Below are positions 1-9,904 of a stretch of 20,212 nucleotides of DNA, piece by piece; position 1 is the first letter of the stretch; each line of letters starts with the position of its first letter. Location of the stretch: assembly GCA_015680685.1 (NCBI GenBank), contig MNCI01017671.1, forward strand, positions 3,375 to 23,586. The letters run 5' to 3'. The notes beneath the pieces are model-generated. The model made no database searches. It was not told where the DNA came from and saw nothing but the letters and a program-made list of their open reading frames with translations. The position numbers and the translations under genes are program-made. This stretch comes from Gnetum montanum. Its lineage: Eukaryota; Streptophyta; Gnetopsida; Gnetales; Gnetaceae.

Positions 1-195
1 AGACAAGGTCAGGTCATAAGAGTACAGGTGCTTAAACAACTTGGTGATGAGTTCAATAGATACCTTATGCAATATTCTTTTGTATACCAAATGTGTGTAG
101 ATACTAATCATGCACACAGATGGTGGGCTCACCAAGACCTAGGAGCACATGTGCCAGTTCAGCCTAAGGTTGTAGCTTTTCCTAAGCCTAGTTAG
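1..195 (+). pseudogene. C-terminal end of an unrecognised repeat-family ORF (copy 1)
   Basis: The frame starting at base 1 is open for 64 codons and ends at TAG 193-195. The part upstream lies outside the window. The peptide contains the stretches KQLGDEFNRYLMQYSFVY and HRWWAHQDLGAHVP. The same reading, including a TAG at the corresponding place, recurs at 16735-17004, where copy 2 has acquired a stop and a one-base frameshift. Conservation of the terminal TAG in both copies suggests a true end of the ORF. I do not recognise the family. It belongs to the larger plus-strand repeat that continues to 1874. Being open over its whole visible length, this copy is the better preserved of the two. 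Confidence 0.5.
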
Positions 196-1324
196 TGAAA
201 GTTGTTAAAGTGTGGTCAATGCTTTTAGCATTTTTCATTATTTATATTTTTATGATTTTATGAAGATAACTTAAGTATTTTATGCTACAAATTTCATGCA
301 TGATCCTACAATCATCGTGACCATTTCAAGTTATGCTGAGGAGAAGATTTAACTCATGTGGAATGACGTAGATCTCTCATAGGAATGGTAGAAAAATAAA
401 GCTTCTATGAATCTGTAATAGAGACTCACTGATGTAGGCTTGTTTAACTTGTTCATGCTACCTAGTCCATCAATGTCACCAGCTAAGATGGTGAACATGA
501 TTCACTCTTCTAATGAGGGAACCACCAAATTCGTTACTCACATTCAAGGTTTCCTGTGGTTTTCATTGTTAATGATTCTATGTTTAGTGATCTCTTTAGC
601 ATACCTTCTAGCAGTGTTAACGTTTCTATTAGAGTAGGGAAAGATGTAGGTCATAGAGAGAAAATGAAGGCTTGGCTTAACTCTTCATCTAGTTCTACAT
701 TGTCTTTTAGCAAGTGTGAATTTGATAAAGCAAATGAGACTTAAATTCTTTTCTACTCTAGAGCCTTTTCCATGCCACTATCACAATAGAAAATCATAGG
801 AGTTCAACAAGATTAGACAATGAAGATGGTTTTAAGTAATGGTACTAAGTTTGATTAGGCTACCTTCTTAGTCACTAGGCTACAGGATGAACTCCAAATA
901 CTCCATAATAACCTTGACTCCATATACCACATGCATTTTACATTTTTCTATGCATAACTTAGAAGGTTTTTGAAGTTCTTGATGATTATCAAAAATAAAA
1001 AGTGGGTAGCATGTGATGCTTTCCAACTTTCCAAGCCTTGGACTAAACATATCACACAAGTGATGCATTTCCAAGACGCACTTATGGAGGATGTGAGTGA
1101 ATCACTATTTTTTACCAATAAGAATGTTAGTGATTTTCATTATTATTTCCTTGAAGCTACATGTGATGATGCAAAAAGAATCAAAAGGGTATGTGTAGAG
1201 GTAGATGGCACTGTTAGAGTAAAGATGAAGAAGCCACATGTTGAAGTAATCATTCAAGTTCTTGATCAGCAAGCATCTAAGAAGATGATGATCAAGCTTA
1301 AAAGGGTGACTTAAGTTGTTTTAG

Positions 1325-1459
1325 GTAAGTAGATATTTGTTTTATATTTTTATTTTTTAACTTTTATATATTTTTATTATATTTTTAGTTATCTATTCCT
1401 ATTGTTAAAAATGTTTACTAATTTATTCTATTTGTTTTGTTGCCTTTTGTTTGTTGTAG
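1325..1459 (+). other. Probable spliceosomal intron 1 (copy 1)
   Basis: The donor GTAAGTAG and the acceptor TTGTTGTAG surround 135 bp of T-rich sequence. The counterpart in copy 2 is 17986-18122 (137 bp) with the same donor and acceptor. Removing either intron joins the flanking frames in phase 1 to read ...VVxGRQ...LATKAT. Shared position, phase and length support a real, ancestral intron. Confidence 0.6.
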
Positions 1460-1624
1460 GGAGGCAACAAGAGTTAGCTACCAAGGCTACTACAAAGGAG
1501 AAGTAAAGATGCAAGGAATAGGAGGAGAGGGCATCCATGGAGGTTCTAAATATCTTGGATTCCATCTTAGGTGATTTTCCTTTAAAACGCAACCCTTCGA
1601 TGGACATGTCTCATGATCTTCCTA

Positions 1625-1735
1625 GTGTGTTTTAGGGATTTTCTTTATATTTTCATTTATTTAATTTTTTTATATTTTAATTTATTTTTTATTTATCTTG
1701 TTATAACTAATGTTGAATTGTTATGGCCATTATAG
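1625..1735 (+). other. Probable spliceosomal intron 2 (copy 1)
   Basis: The donor is GTGTGT (GTATGT in copy 2) and the acceptor is TTATAG; the interior is T-rich. Removal joins ...SHDLP and CGPPLEAPTSTF in one frame. In copy 2 the matching intron is 18288-18394, and its acceptor has mutated from TAG to TTG. Confidence 0.5.
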
Positions 1736-1869
1736 GATGTGGACCTCCTTTGGAAGCACCTACATCCACATTTCATTCTAAAGCTTGGGTGGAGGCCCTA
1801 GATAAGATGAAATTTATGAAGAAAATAATGGATGACATGGTCAATAGGTTATAGTAGATACCTCCTAAT

Positions 1870-1874
1870 GTTGG
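1870..1874. repeat. Target-site duplication, left (GTTGG)
   Basis: These five bases directly precede the TG of the left LTR. The five bases after the right LTR (14918-14922) are GTTAG, a 4/5 match. Copy 2 has CTTTGG at the uninterrupted site (about 18528-18533), and the sequence beyond each side resumes as TAARACAAA, so the insertion point is supported by the empty-site paralogue. Confidence 0.65.
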
Positions 1875-2029
1875 TGTTGGTGCTAGAAATTTCAGTTGTA
1901 GGAATGGAAAAAAATTGAAAGATCTGAGCGCTAGAATAGTTTTAACCCCAAATCTCAAGGGCCTCTGAAAAAATAGGATTCAAGGTATCCTAAATGGTCT
2001 TGCCAATCACCCAAGGACTTACAAAATGT

Positions 2030-2270
2030 AAACAGAAATGGCTATGAAAACATAAATGTAATCATAGATGAAATCAAAAATGAAAACAAAAATGTAAATA
2101 TAAACATAAACAGAAATGGCCAAACAAAAACATAAATGACTTTGAAAATGAAAACGGAAACGATGTTACAGTTGTAGATATAAAATGAAAACGAGTGCAA
2201 AAACTAAAGCATAAACTAAAACTTGCACAAAATGAATAATAAAATTTATAAAAAATAAAGAATAAAGGTT
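2030..2270. repeat. A-rich low-complexity tract in the LTR
   Basis: Short variants of AAATG, AAAAATG and AACATAAA follow one another for about 240 bp, with GGCCAAA interruptions. The same tract is present in the other LTR (about 13390-13610), so it predates or accompanied the insertion. The long minus-strand frames here (rich in Phe, Ser and Cys) are a by-product of this composition and not genes. Confidence 0.7.
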
Positions 2271-2629
2271 CATGGAAGTACAATTTTTAAGCCAAAATTC
2301 TATTGGAGAAGGTAGGCTACGTCCTACTGCAACTCCACGATTCCATTCTTTCCCAGCTCCTATTTTTAGCAACTTTCCATCGATTTACACCAGGATCGAC
2401 AATGTGAGAATAGTATTGGTATTGCACTTTTGGAGCAATGGAAGCTACATGGGAGTCTTTGTGCCTAGCATAATATTAATTTTTGCTACCAAATAGTTTT
2501 TGTAAGGTGAGGTTCTAATGGGCTTTGGTGGTTGTGGAAGTGAAAAAATTGCTACAATGAAGGTTGTAAAATGCCAAATTTTGGAAATGCCAAAAGGTTG
2601 GGAACCTGAAAATGGTGTTGAAATTGGAA

Positions 2630-2636
2630 TTTTATA
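2630..2636 (-). promoter_or_regulatory. TATA-like box in the 3' LTR
   Basis: On the minus strand it reads CCCTATAAAA, which fits a pol II TATA box. It is conserved in the other LTR at 14007-14014 (CCCTATAAAAA). Its position about 900 bp from the LTR start would put the U3/R border mid-LTR. There is no direct evidence of transcription. Confidence 0.4.
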
Positions 2637-2760
2637 GGGTAGGGTTGTTATTTTTGGACCTATTCACAACTACCATGATTGCTAATAAATTGGTGTCAAC
2701 ATGTAGGTTGTAGCGATCATCTTCTCCTTGCATAGTTACTATTTGTGGTAAGTCTAGTAT

Positions 2761-3000
2761 GGACTACAACCACAAAACCCATCCATTTACTATAAATAGT
2801 AAATGGATTTTTTTGACTACACCGATACTATCCTTACTATGCTAGATTTGGTCAAAAATTATCTACTTTTAGCATATTTTCCATTTATAGTAAGTTTGGA
2901 ATGGACTACAACCACAAAACCCATCCATTTACTATAAAGAGTAAATAGACTTTTGTGACTATGCTAGCACCATTCTTACTACACTTGCATTGGTGGACTA
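2761..3000. repeat. 142-bp tandem duplication with TATA-containing palindrome (3' LTR)
   Basis: The word GGACTACAACCACAAAACCC starts at 2761 and again at 2903. Each copy is followed by a palindrome. The first (2781-2808) has perfect 12-base arms, ATCCATTTACTA and TAGTAAATGGAT, around TAAA. The second (about 2923-2950) is imperfect. Each is followed by a GACTA-C/T-ACC/GCTAG word. The same pair exists in the 5' LTR. Confidence 0.8.
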
Positions 3001-3538
3001 TGTTGAGGTTTTTAGAAAATCTCAAAAGTAGTGGAAAATGTGCAAAAAGTTAGAAACTATAGAAATGGTGCAATCCATTGAAAAGTGTCATCTCTAGCTA
3101 AGCATGTTGTCTATGCTGACTGTTGTTGACTTGGGATGACTATGCTAGCTATTGTTGGAAAAAAAATTCTAATAATCCCAACGTTGTACCTCTGTTAGGT
3201 CTTGGTAGTGACTAGACTGGCTACTGTGACTACTATTATTATTATGTCTACTAAAATTGACTCCAATGTAGTTAGGTCTATACCCCTACAAAATCCCATG
3301 AAAATGCCAATTTTAGCCATTCCAAAGGTATTTTTAGCCTTCCCAAGTCTAAATATAGGCATAGGTTTCTTTTTCTACTTGTGAGGTAAGGTAATAATAA
3401 CAATTGAAGCATTTTTTGGCTCTAAAGAGCTGAAGTATGCAAGATTATAGCTCATGGACTACATATCTCACATTTACAAGGAATCCTTGCCTCAAGTTGG
3501 GAAATGAAGGTCACACCATAAAATTTGAAGATTTTTCA

Positions 3539-3555
3539 TTGATCCCTCTTTGTTG
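3539..3555 (-). promoter_or_regulatory. Candidate polypurine tract
   Basis: Read on the minus strand, AACAAAGAGGGATCAA lies directly upstream of the TG of the 3' LTR. It is purine-rich with four pyrimidines, so it is a plausible but decayed plus-strand primer site. An 11-base inverted repeat (TCTTTGTTGAT / ATCAACAAAGA) overlaps it and ends near 3595. Confidence 0.45.
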
Positions 3556-4550
3556 ATGTCTAGAGGATTGACCTGATAAAAATCAACAAAGAATACAAGA
3601 CACCATTGTAGGTCCATCATCAACATTCCCTCTCTATGCTAGATTTAGTAGTCTCAAATCATGCTCCAAAGTGCTTATGATGTTGGGAAAAGGTTGTGAT
3701 GGTGAAATAGAAATGAGGTCATAGGGAAATTTTCATAAATGCTAAAAATGTATTCCAAGTATAGACATCATGATGTGGCACTAACATGTTGGATAATTGT
3801 TAACCCTTGGTACTTCGTACTCTGTGAGGTGTGGTTCACCCAACAAATGTGTTTGAGGAATCAACACCTTACTCCAAGATTTCTTTGGCTACTCAGCTCC
3901 TCACCTTGTATGTTTGGAGCCATTGATCTATCGTAGGCATCATTGGCCATTTAGCTTCTTGGAAATTTACTTCTCCCATTTTTTTTCTTTGTGAAAACTT
4001 CATATGGTTTCTTTGCCAAAGTCAATTTTGACTTGGTTTTCCCATCGACTAAGATGTGTTACACTCGATGGAATAGGTGGTTTCCCATTGAATGAAGTGG
4101 TTTACATTCAATACACTTGATGGTGGATTATTATAAAGATATTTCATATGGTCATATGTGCATGAGTGTTAAATTTCAGTCAAGATTATCATCCAAGGTA
4201 AGAAAGGTTATAACCAAACTACAAGGTTGGGCTTAAGGGAATGGTAATGAAATTGTAGGAAACAAACACTCTTAGCACAACAAGACAAACTCATCGAATC
4301 TTGCACATCAAGGTCACATGATCACTTTCCATTGTGATAACTTGCACCTCCATAATGACTCTAGGCTTCATCTTGCAAGTACAGCATCAAGAGGATAAGA
4401 AAATAAAGTAAAGAAATCATGTTATTACAATGAAATATATAAGGTCATGTAGAATAGTTCAGCAGATCTGGGTATCAAATGTTACATGTGTTGCCAATTT
4501 AAGATCCTAGTAGGCCATGGAAAGTAGGATCTCTTGTTTATTATTATTAG
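3556..4550 (-). other. Element 3' region between integrase remnant and 3' LTR, non-coding
   Basis: No frame here resembles a known protein on either strand. A short degenerate duplication of about 42-45 bp is visible at about 4036-4125, with the pair TTCCCATCGACT...ACACTCGATGG and TTCCCATTGAAT...ACACTTGATGG. The region has the position and length expected of a plant gypsy 3' untranslated region. Confidence 0.55.
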
Positions 4551-4808
4551 CTACATGTAATATGGATTTAGATATGAATGATTAACTAGATTGGAAAACT
4601 CATTTTCATCCATGTCTGCTATCTGGTAGGCCCCATTGTCGTAGGCCTTGGTGATCAAGAAAGGCCCTTCCCATATGGGTGAGAATTTTTTTGCATGCTC
4701 ATGAACAACCTTGAGGGCTAGGTCTCCTTTCTTGATCTTACGTTTGTTGAGCTTATGGCAATGTTGTGGTGTCCATACTCCAATCTTGCATATCCACCCT
4801 AAGCACAT
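4551..4808 (-). pseudogene. Integrase C-terminal domain remnant (Ty3/gypsy)
   Basis: The frame ends at a stop after LNPYYM. From about 4760 leftwards it shows the integrase tail in order: NKRKIKKGDLALK, FSPIWEGPFLI, DNGAYQI, then DENEFSNLVNHSYL. This matches the chromatin-proximal C-terminal fold of plant gypsy integrases (KxGDLVLK, WEGPF, GAYxLxDxxG, NxxxLKxYY). The first roughly 18 residues look unrelated, so homology starts abruptly near 4760. Neither the DDE catalytic core nor the HHCC zinc finger is found upstream. The piece shows where pol once ended and gives the orientation of the element. It is itself free of stops, but is a fragment of some 70 residues from a domain-rich polyprotein of more than 1000. 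Confidence 0.85.
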
Positions 4809-5499
4809 TAAGTAGAACCTAGGTAACCTGAGTAAATAATGCTAAAATGATATAGAATACTATGGTAATTAGCGAAAACATGGCTTTTCATGGTCAAACA
4901 AGGTTAAAAAAGCTATAATAGGTTAAATGCTGGGAACACAAAGGTCAAAAACAAGGTTAAAAAAAAGTTACAACATGATGAGATAAGGCTAAACCAATCA
5001 AGTGGAAAGCATAAGATTAAACATGGTCAACTATGATTACAATTTTGCTAGTTTTAGGCCTTAGAGGGCCATGGTGCCAATTTAAGGCCTTGGTAGGCCA
5101 TGGTTACATGGTGTCAAATGATGGTCAAAGATGGTCAAACCCCATCATTTAACACCCACTAGAGGCTAAACAAAGGTTAACAAAGACCATAATAAGGAAA
5201 ATAAGGTGAATATGGTGAGACCAAAGCTATGTAGAGGCCATGAAAGGCCAATTGATGGGAAAGAATGTCAACAATGCAAAACAAGGTTAGAAACAACTCA
5301 CAACACCATGAAATAAGATCAAATCCATGAAAATGGAATACATGTGGTAAAACATGGCTAATACTAGTCAAATAGGGTTAGATTTTTCCAATTTTAGGCC
5401 TTAGTGAGGCATGGTATGAAGTTATAGGGTTTCCAGAAGAGTTTGGGCACATGAGAAGGTCATTCCAAGGCTATTGTGAAGCAAAATTTGCACCTTTTG
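4809..5499. repeat. Non-coding interval with a 330-bp-spaced duplication
   Basis: The block starting ACAAGGTTAAAAAAAAGTTA at 4951 recurs in diverged form starting ACAAGGTTAGAAACAACTCA at 5281. Similarity runs about 140-150 bp, ending in TTTTAGGCCTTAG followed by a GCATGG word. Between them GGCCATGG and AAGGTTAAC words repeat loosely. No coding frame resembling integrase or reverse transcriptase is present on the minus strand. Confidence 0.6.
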
Positions 5500-8470
5500 T
5501 TATAACTACATTGGATCCTACTAGTGACTATGCTGGCCCAACATAGTCCTACCTTCCTATAACGTAGTTGACATTCAAGGGTAGTTTCCTAGGCTTGGTA
5601 TGGTCATTTTTGGGCTTTTGATGGTCTAAAAAGCTAATGTAAGGGGTAGGTATTGAAGATTGACAAGTTTTGACATCATTTTGGCTTCTTAGAAGGTTGA
5701 AAATCCTAATTCTAGAGGTGACTATGCTAGGCTAATAGGCCCTAGCATAGTCACATAGAATGGCTAAGTTTTTATGATTTCCAAGGTTACACTAGAGTGA
5801 AACATGCCATTAGAAGCCATGGGGGCAAGATTCTGGTTATTCTAGATCAATTTTGGATAATTCTAAGTTGTTTACTATTAGTTTTTGTTGTTACATTTTC
5901 CCTCTCAAGTACAACTATGCTAGCCTAGTGTACTCCTTAGCTTCTTCAGCATAGTCATGAGTGAAAATGGATTTTGGTGAGTTTTGAAGCTCAATCAACC
6001 ATCCTAATGGATTTCTAGGGCCACTAGTGTTGTCAATTAGGTTTTCATGCAAAAATTGCTAGTTTTCATGCTTATTTAGGCCTTGCACAGCCAAATACCA
6101 TAGGACTACATTGGGTATGCAATTCCCAACATAGTCAAGGGATCTAGCTGAAGAAATGTTGGAAAAGGAGGAATTTTCACTTACTGTGCAAGGTTCTAGG
6201 GACTAGCCATGCTCTGGTAGGGTTTTGGATCATTCTGAGGGTTGATTTGGGTAGTTTTTGGTAGTTTGGATTATTTTCAAGTGGAGTACACTAGACTTGG
6301 ATAAGGACTACACTAGTCCAGCATTTTCCCAAATCTCCTTTAGCATAGTCAAATTGGAAAAGTTAAAAAACTTAGTTTCACTACTAAATTTGACTCTGAT
6401 GGACCCTAGGAATCCTAGAAGTGCACTTTAAGCCATTTTCATTAATTTTTAGGCAATTTTATGTGGACTAAACTAGGCCTAGAGAGGGACTATGGTGGCC
6501 TAGCACAGTCCCAATCGATCATTAATGTAGTCAGGTTTCAAGTATCAAAAATGATGAAAGAATGTGGGTTCCATGGCCAGACAGGCTCCGATGGTGTGCT
6601 AGGCTTGATTAGAAGTTGATTTGCTATTTTTTTGATCAACCTTGGGCAAATTGGTGTGGACTACATTGGAGTTTGAGAGGGATTATGCTAGGCTAGGGTA
6701 GTCCTAGTCCCTCCTTAGAATAGTCATTGTTTGATAGTTTAAAAATGATAAATTTTATCTCAATTCCAAGGTATGATAGTCCTATTATGCCTCAACAAGG
6801 TCTTGTATTCGAAAGAGGTGGTTTCTTGGTTAGTCTTAACCTAGTCTACAATATATGATATGGACTACGCTGGGCTTGGGCTGGGACTATGCTAGCCCAA
6901 CATAGTTCCATCTTCCCATTAGCATAGTCCAAGCTTGCGATGGTTGATAGGAGCTTCCATGTCGACAGAGGTTCCTAACAAGGTCCTAGGGTTTTTTGGC
7001 AATGAACTTGGATCATTTTTGGATAATTTTGGTTAGTTTTTTATGGACTACGCTAGGCTTGGAGAGGGACTATGTTGACCAACATAGTCCTAACCTTGCC
7101 TCAATGTAGTCAAGGTGGTGGTGGTCAAAAATTGTGGAAAAAAGATAGGTTTTATATCATACAAGTTTAAATGGGGTTTTAGGATTTTTGAAGGCTAGTT
7201 TACATTGTTTTTTATGGATTTTGTTAATTCTGGGTGAACTACACTAAGCTCAAGTAGGGACTATGCTAGGCCAACATAGTCCCAACTTTCCTCTAGGCAT
7301 CAAAAACTGGGAAAAAGTCGTAGGGAGTGTCTTATCTATCAATTCCAAGGTGTTCTTGGGTTCTCAAAAGGCAAGTTGAACTAATGGATTATCAAAGGCA
7401 TTCTAGGTGGACTATGTTGGCCACCATCAGTGCCTATGTAGGCCTAGTGTAGTCACTCTTTGAAAAATTACATATGACTTGAAAAATGGTAAATTCCTAC
7501 TTCCATGTTTGGTCTATTAAGGTTCTAAGGTCCCTAGAGGTGGATTTGGATTTTTGTATGATGGACTTGTTGGTTTTCAATGGGCTATGCTGGGCACCTA
7601 CTAGGACTACATTGGCCTAGCATAATCCTATCAGTCCTCAATGTAGTACCATGTAGGAACTCAAATTTGTGGGTTTTCTTTGGGTTTTCAATCCATTAAG
7701 CAATAATTTGAGGTCACTAGGGATCCTAGATGGGTGTGGAAGATTTGAGATGCAATGTTGGAGGTGTATGGTGGTTTTTCTTATTTATTTGATCCTTAAA
7801 CCCTAGGACTATAGTAGTCCAATGTAGTCCCTAGGTTTCCCCAGCATAGTCAAAGGAAAAAGGGAAAACATGGCACCATTTACTATAGTTAACCATGTTT
7901 CAGGCCTTCCATGAGTTCAAATTAAGGTTTAGATAGATGATATGGCTGCATGACGTCAACTGGAGGCTAGATGGGCTTGCAACAGTCCATTCCATCATGG
8001 ACTATGCTAGGCACTAGTTGGGACTACATTGGCTAAGCATAGTCCCTAGTTTCCCTCAACATATTCATACTACACATCCCATTTATGTCTAATTTTGAAG
8101 CCATTTCAATGCTTTCCAATTAGTAGTTCTATTATTTGATTACACATATTAGTTATAGGTTTTTTGGGTTGTTGTGTAGGATCAATGGTTGAAGGGTAAA
8201 TCCCACATGTTCAGTTGGACTATGCTGGGCCACTAAGTGCATTTCTAAGCCAATGTAGTCTCATTGAATCATGACATTCTAAGATGGATTTTGAAGCTCA
8301 GGATTATTGAATGCACACCTACATTAACACTTGTTAGTTTGGTTTTGCAATAATATTTCTCTTAGGAGTACTATAGATTAGTTTTTGGAATGAATGGGAT
8401 GGAAGGTGTTGGTAGTTCTATGGCTTCTAGAAGTACTAACTGTGGTCATGCTTAAAACCCAAAAAAAGCT
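5500..8470. repeat. Array of about 16 palindromic modules with about 190-bp spacing
   Basis: Modules start near 5526, 5718, 5903, 6107, 6283, 6463, 6656, 6861, 7043, 7234, 7408, 7584, 7807, 7999, 8217 and 8443, with spacings of 174-226 bp. A typical module has an outer arm TGGACTACGCTAGGC, then an inner inverted repeat GGGACTATGCTAGG / CCAACATAGTCCC, then an outer right arm AGCATAGTC. The best inner hairpins are 5718-5754 (perfect 14-base arms, 9-base loop) and 7257-7283 (perfect 9-base arms). The roughly 115-bp spacers also share loose words such as TTTTTGGATAATTTTGG. No coding frame is evident. It occupies the place where RT, RNase H and most of integrase should be. Confidence 0.85.
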
Positions 8471-9380
8471 CACCATAGTCATGCTTGGAAGTTCACAATC
8501 CCCAATAAGTAATTCCATTTTTGAATTTTCTTGTATGTTAATAATTATATATTTTACTTTCTAATGTTTTACAATTATTTCTTAGTGTTTTTTGAATTAA
8601 TTTGGCTTTTGAACCACTTGATTCTACTTTATGATTAATTTTTTATGGGTGTTTCTGTCAAGCTATGTTAAGAAGGTTTTCAATTCTTGGCTATTCTCAA
8701 GGATAGATTTGATATTTTTTTGTAGTCAATGACTATGAACATTCATGTTTTATTATTATGAGTTTTTTTCTCATCATTCAAGGATTCCAACAGCTATGAA
8801 ACCATTGAATTTGGATGAATGGTTTGATCTTGACGAGTGCTTCTATCAATTAGTGCAAAGTTGGGTTTTGCCTATGACTACCATCATCACGTCACTTCTA
8901 CAATTATTTTCTTAAAAAAAAGTTAATATTTTCTAGGTTTTATTTTTATGGGGTTATAATCATGATTTTGCAATTCCAATGACTATAGAATCATTGAATT
9001 TTGTTGTGTGGTTTATTTTTTGAAGACCTTTCCGTACAATCATATGAACTTTTCATTATATGATTCTTATGCATTTACCCCTATGAAGATGGGCCATGAT
9101 GCATACTTTCCTAGCAAGTATGGGATGCTCTCAAAAGAGCATATAAGGCTAAAACCAACCATGAATCATGATACGATCTTGTAAAAGTAAACAAATGATC
9201 ATTAACAAAAGAAGTGGTGAAACATTTATTAAGATCTTTTTACTTGATCTTTAATAGATCAAGGAGCTTCTTTGACATGATCTTGTGATCACCATTTCTC
9301 TCATTTAACATGGTAACTTTTAGGCATTTTTTTTATTGTCCCATGTCGTAGAGTTGGTGTTATTCACATCATTGTTGGCC
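8471..9380. other. AT-rich non-coding interval between array and protease
   Basis: No reverse-transcriptase motif is found on the minus strand here. Two diverged copies of a roughly 45-bp word (ATTCCAAxxxCTATxxAAxC then ATTGAATTT) start at 8784 and 8973, 189 bp apart, which matches the array spacing although the palindromic core is absent. A small hairpin ATGCTCT / AGAGCAT lies at 9124-9141. The stretch 9180-9380 follows the protease and may be decayed linker. Confidence 0.5.
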
Positions 9381-9904
9381 TCAATCTAAGTTAGGATTTT
9401 CCTCATGAAACTCCACATTTGAACCTTGATTAATGTTAACATAGTTAACCAAAGGTAGTAACACATTCTTCCCATGAATAAAAATTTCCCCTCCCTCATA
9501 GGAAAAGTGAATTTCTTTATATTTAGAAGATGAGACTGCACAAAGCTTAGCTAACCATGGTCTCCCTAGGATCAAGTTAAACCCAAGTGTGCTTCAACTA
9601 TTAGGAAGTTGGCAAATGTGGAAAACTATTTCCCACCCATGAAATCCAAGCAGATGGAGCCTTGCACTACTACCCGTGAACCATTAAATGACTTAAGTGT
9701 TGAGGTAGTGGTCTCCTAGATGTTCTTGGTTAGGCCTAGCTTATCAACAATGGAATATGGTATCATATTCATGGTCATCCCATCATCCACATGAACATGG
9801 TGAACCTTGTATCTACTGACATGTACAGTAATAAGGAGAGGAGTGGATATCACTTCTCTATTTCTAGAGTCAATCTTCACCTCATTATCATGAAAGTTGA
9901 GCAT
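9381..9904 (-). pseudogene. Retropepsin-type aspartic protease remnant
   Basis: The minus-strand gag-pro frame continues here. It shows ISTPLLITVHVSRYKVHHV followed by VDDGMTMNMIPYSIVDKLGL, the place of the D[TS]G active-site loop in plant gypsy proteases; here it reads DDG. After stops near 9716 and 9630 and one frameshift near 9590, the frame LILGRPWLAKLCAVSSSKY appears. This corresponds to the second conserved protease motif (xLGRPWLxxxxAVPSxxH) and is followed by the usual beta-strand EGGEIFIHGK. It ends at the stop below residue NLD (9381). The enzyme would have matured Gag and Pol inside virus-like particles. Two stops and the frameshift make it dead. Reverse transcriptase, normally next, is missing. 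Confidence 0.82.

Larger units (their letters stand above)
1..1874 (+). repeat. Dispersed repeat, copy 1 (partner of 16811-18532)
   Basis: This block aligns collinearly and in the same orientation with 16811-18532, at roughly 80-85 % identity by eye. Shared landmarks are the ORF end at 195/17004, a TTYGTTACTCACATTCAAGG-like word near 533/17173, the word GGCTACAGGATGAA at about 878/17518, and both short introns. About 170 bp around 310-470 has no counterpart in copy 2, so one copy has an indel there. The block is cut at 1874 by the insertion of the minus-strand LTR retrotransposon. Confidence 0.85.
374..1874 (+). pseudogene. Decayed multi-exon ORF of unknown family (copy 1)
   Basis: Plus-strand frames matching those of copy 2 can be followed through this region. 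A first part (about 440-740) changes frame near 556; it contains TKFVTHIQGF and KDVGHREKMKAWLNSSS. A second part (about 850-1324) contains FLVTRLQDELQ, KKWVACDAFQLSKPWTKHIT and CDDAKRIKRVCVE. Then come a GT-AG intron (1325-1459), an exon with EVLNILDSILGDF (1460-1624), a second intron (1625-1735) and an exon with SKAWVEALDKMKFMKKIMDD (1736-1874). Joining the exons preserves the frame at both junctions. In-frame TAG/TAA stops often sit where the other copy has a Gln codon or where Trp looks likely. No domain is recognised; it could be a transposon ORF or a repeated host gene fragment. Confidence 0.55.
1875..3538 (-). repeat. 3' LTR of the gypsy element
   Basis: It matches 13243-14917 along its length. 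In plus coordinates it starts TGTTGGTGCT and ends TTTTTCA, so in element orientation it begins TG and ends CA. It contains an A-rich AAATG/AAACATAAA low-complexity stretch (about 2030-2270), a TATA-like site (2630-2636), a 142-bp internal duplication with palindromes (2761-3000) and several GACTATGCTAG words. The outer boundary is supported by the copy 2 empty site; the inner one by where similarity fades. Confidence 0.88.

Noticed and set aside
5500-8470. CRISPR-like array
   Set aside because: Repeats are degenerate, about 75 bp with about 115-bp spacers, spacers share words, and the context is a plant retrotransposon with no cas genes.
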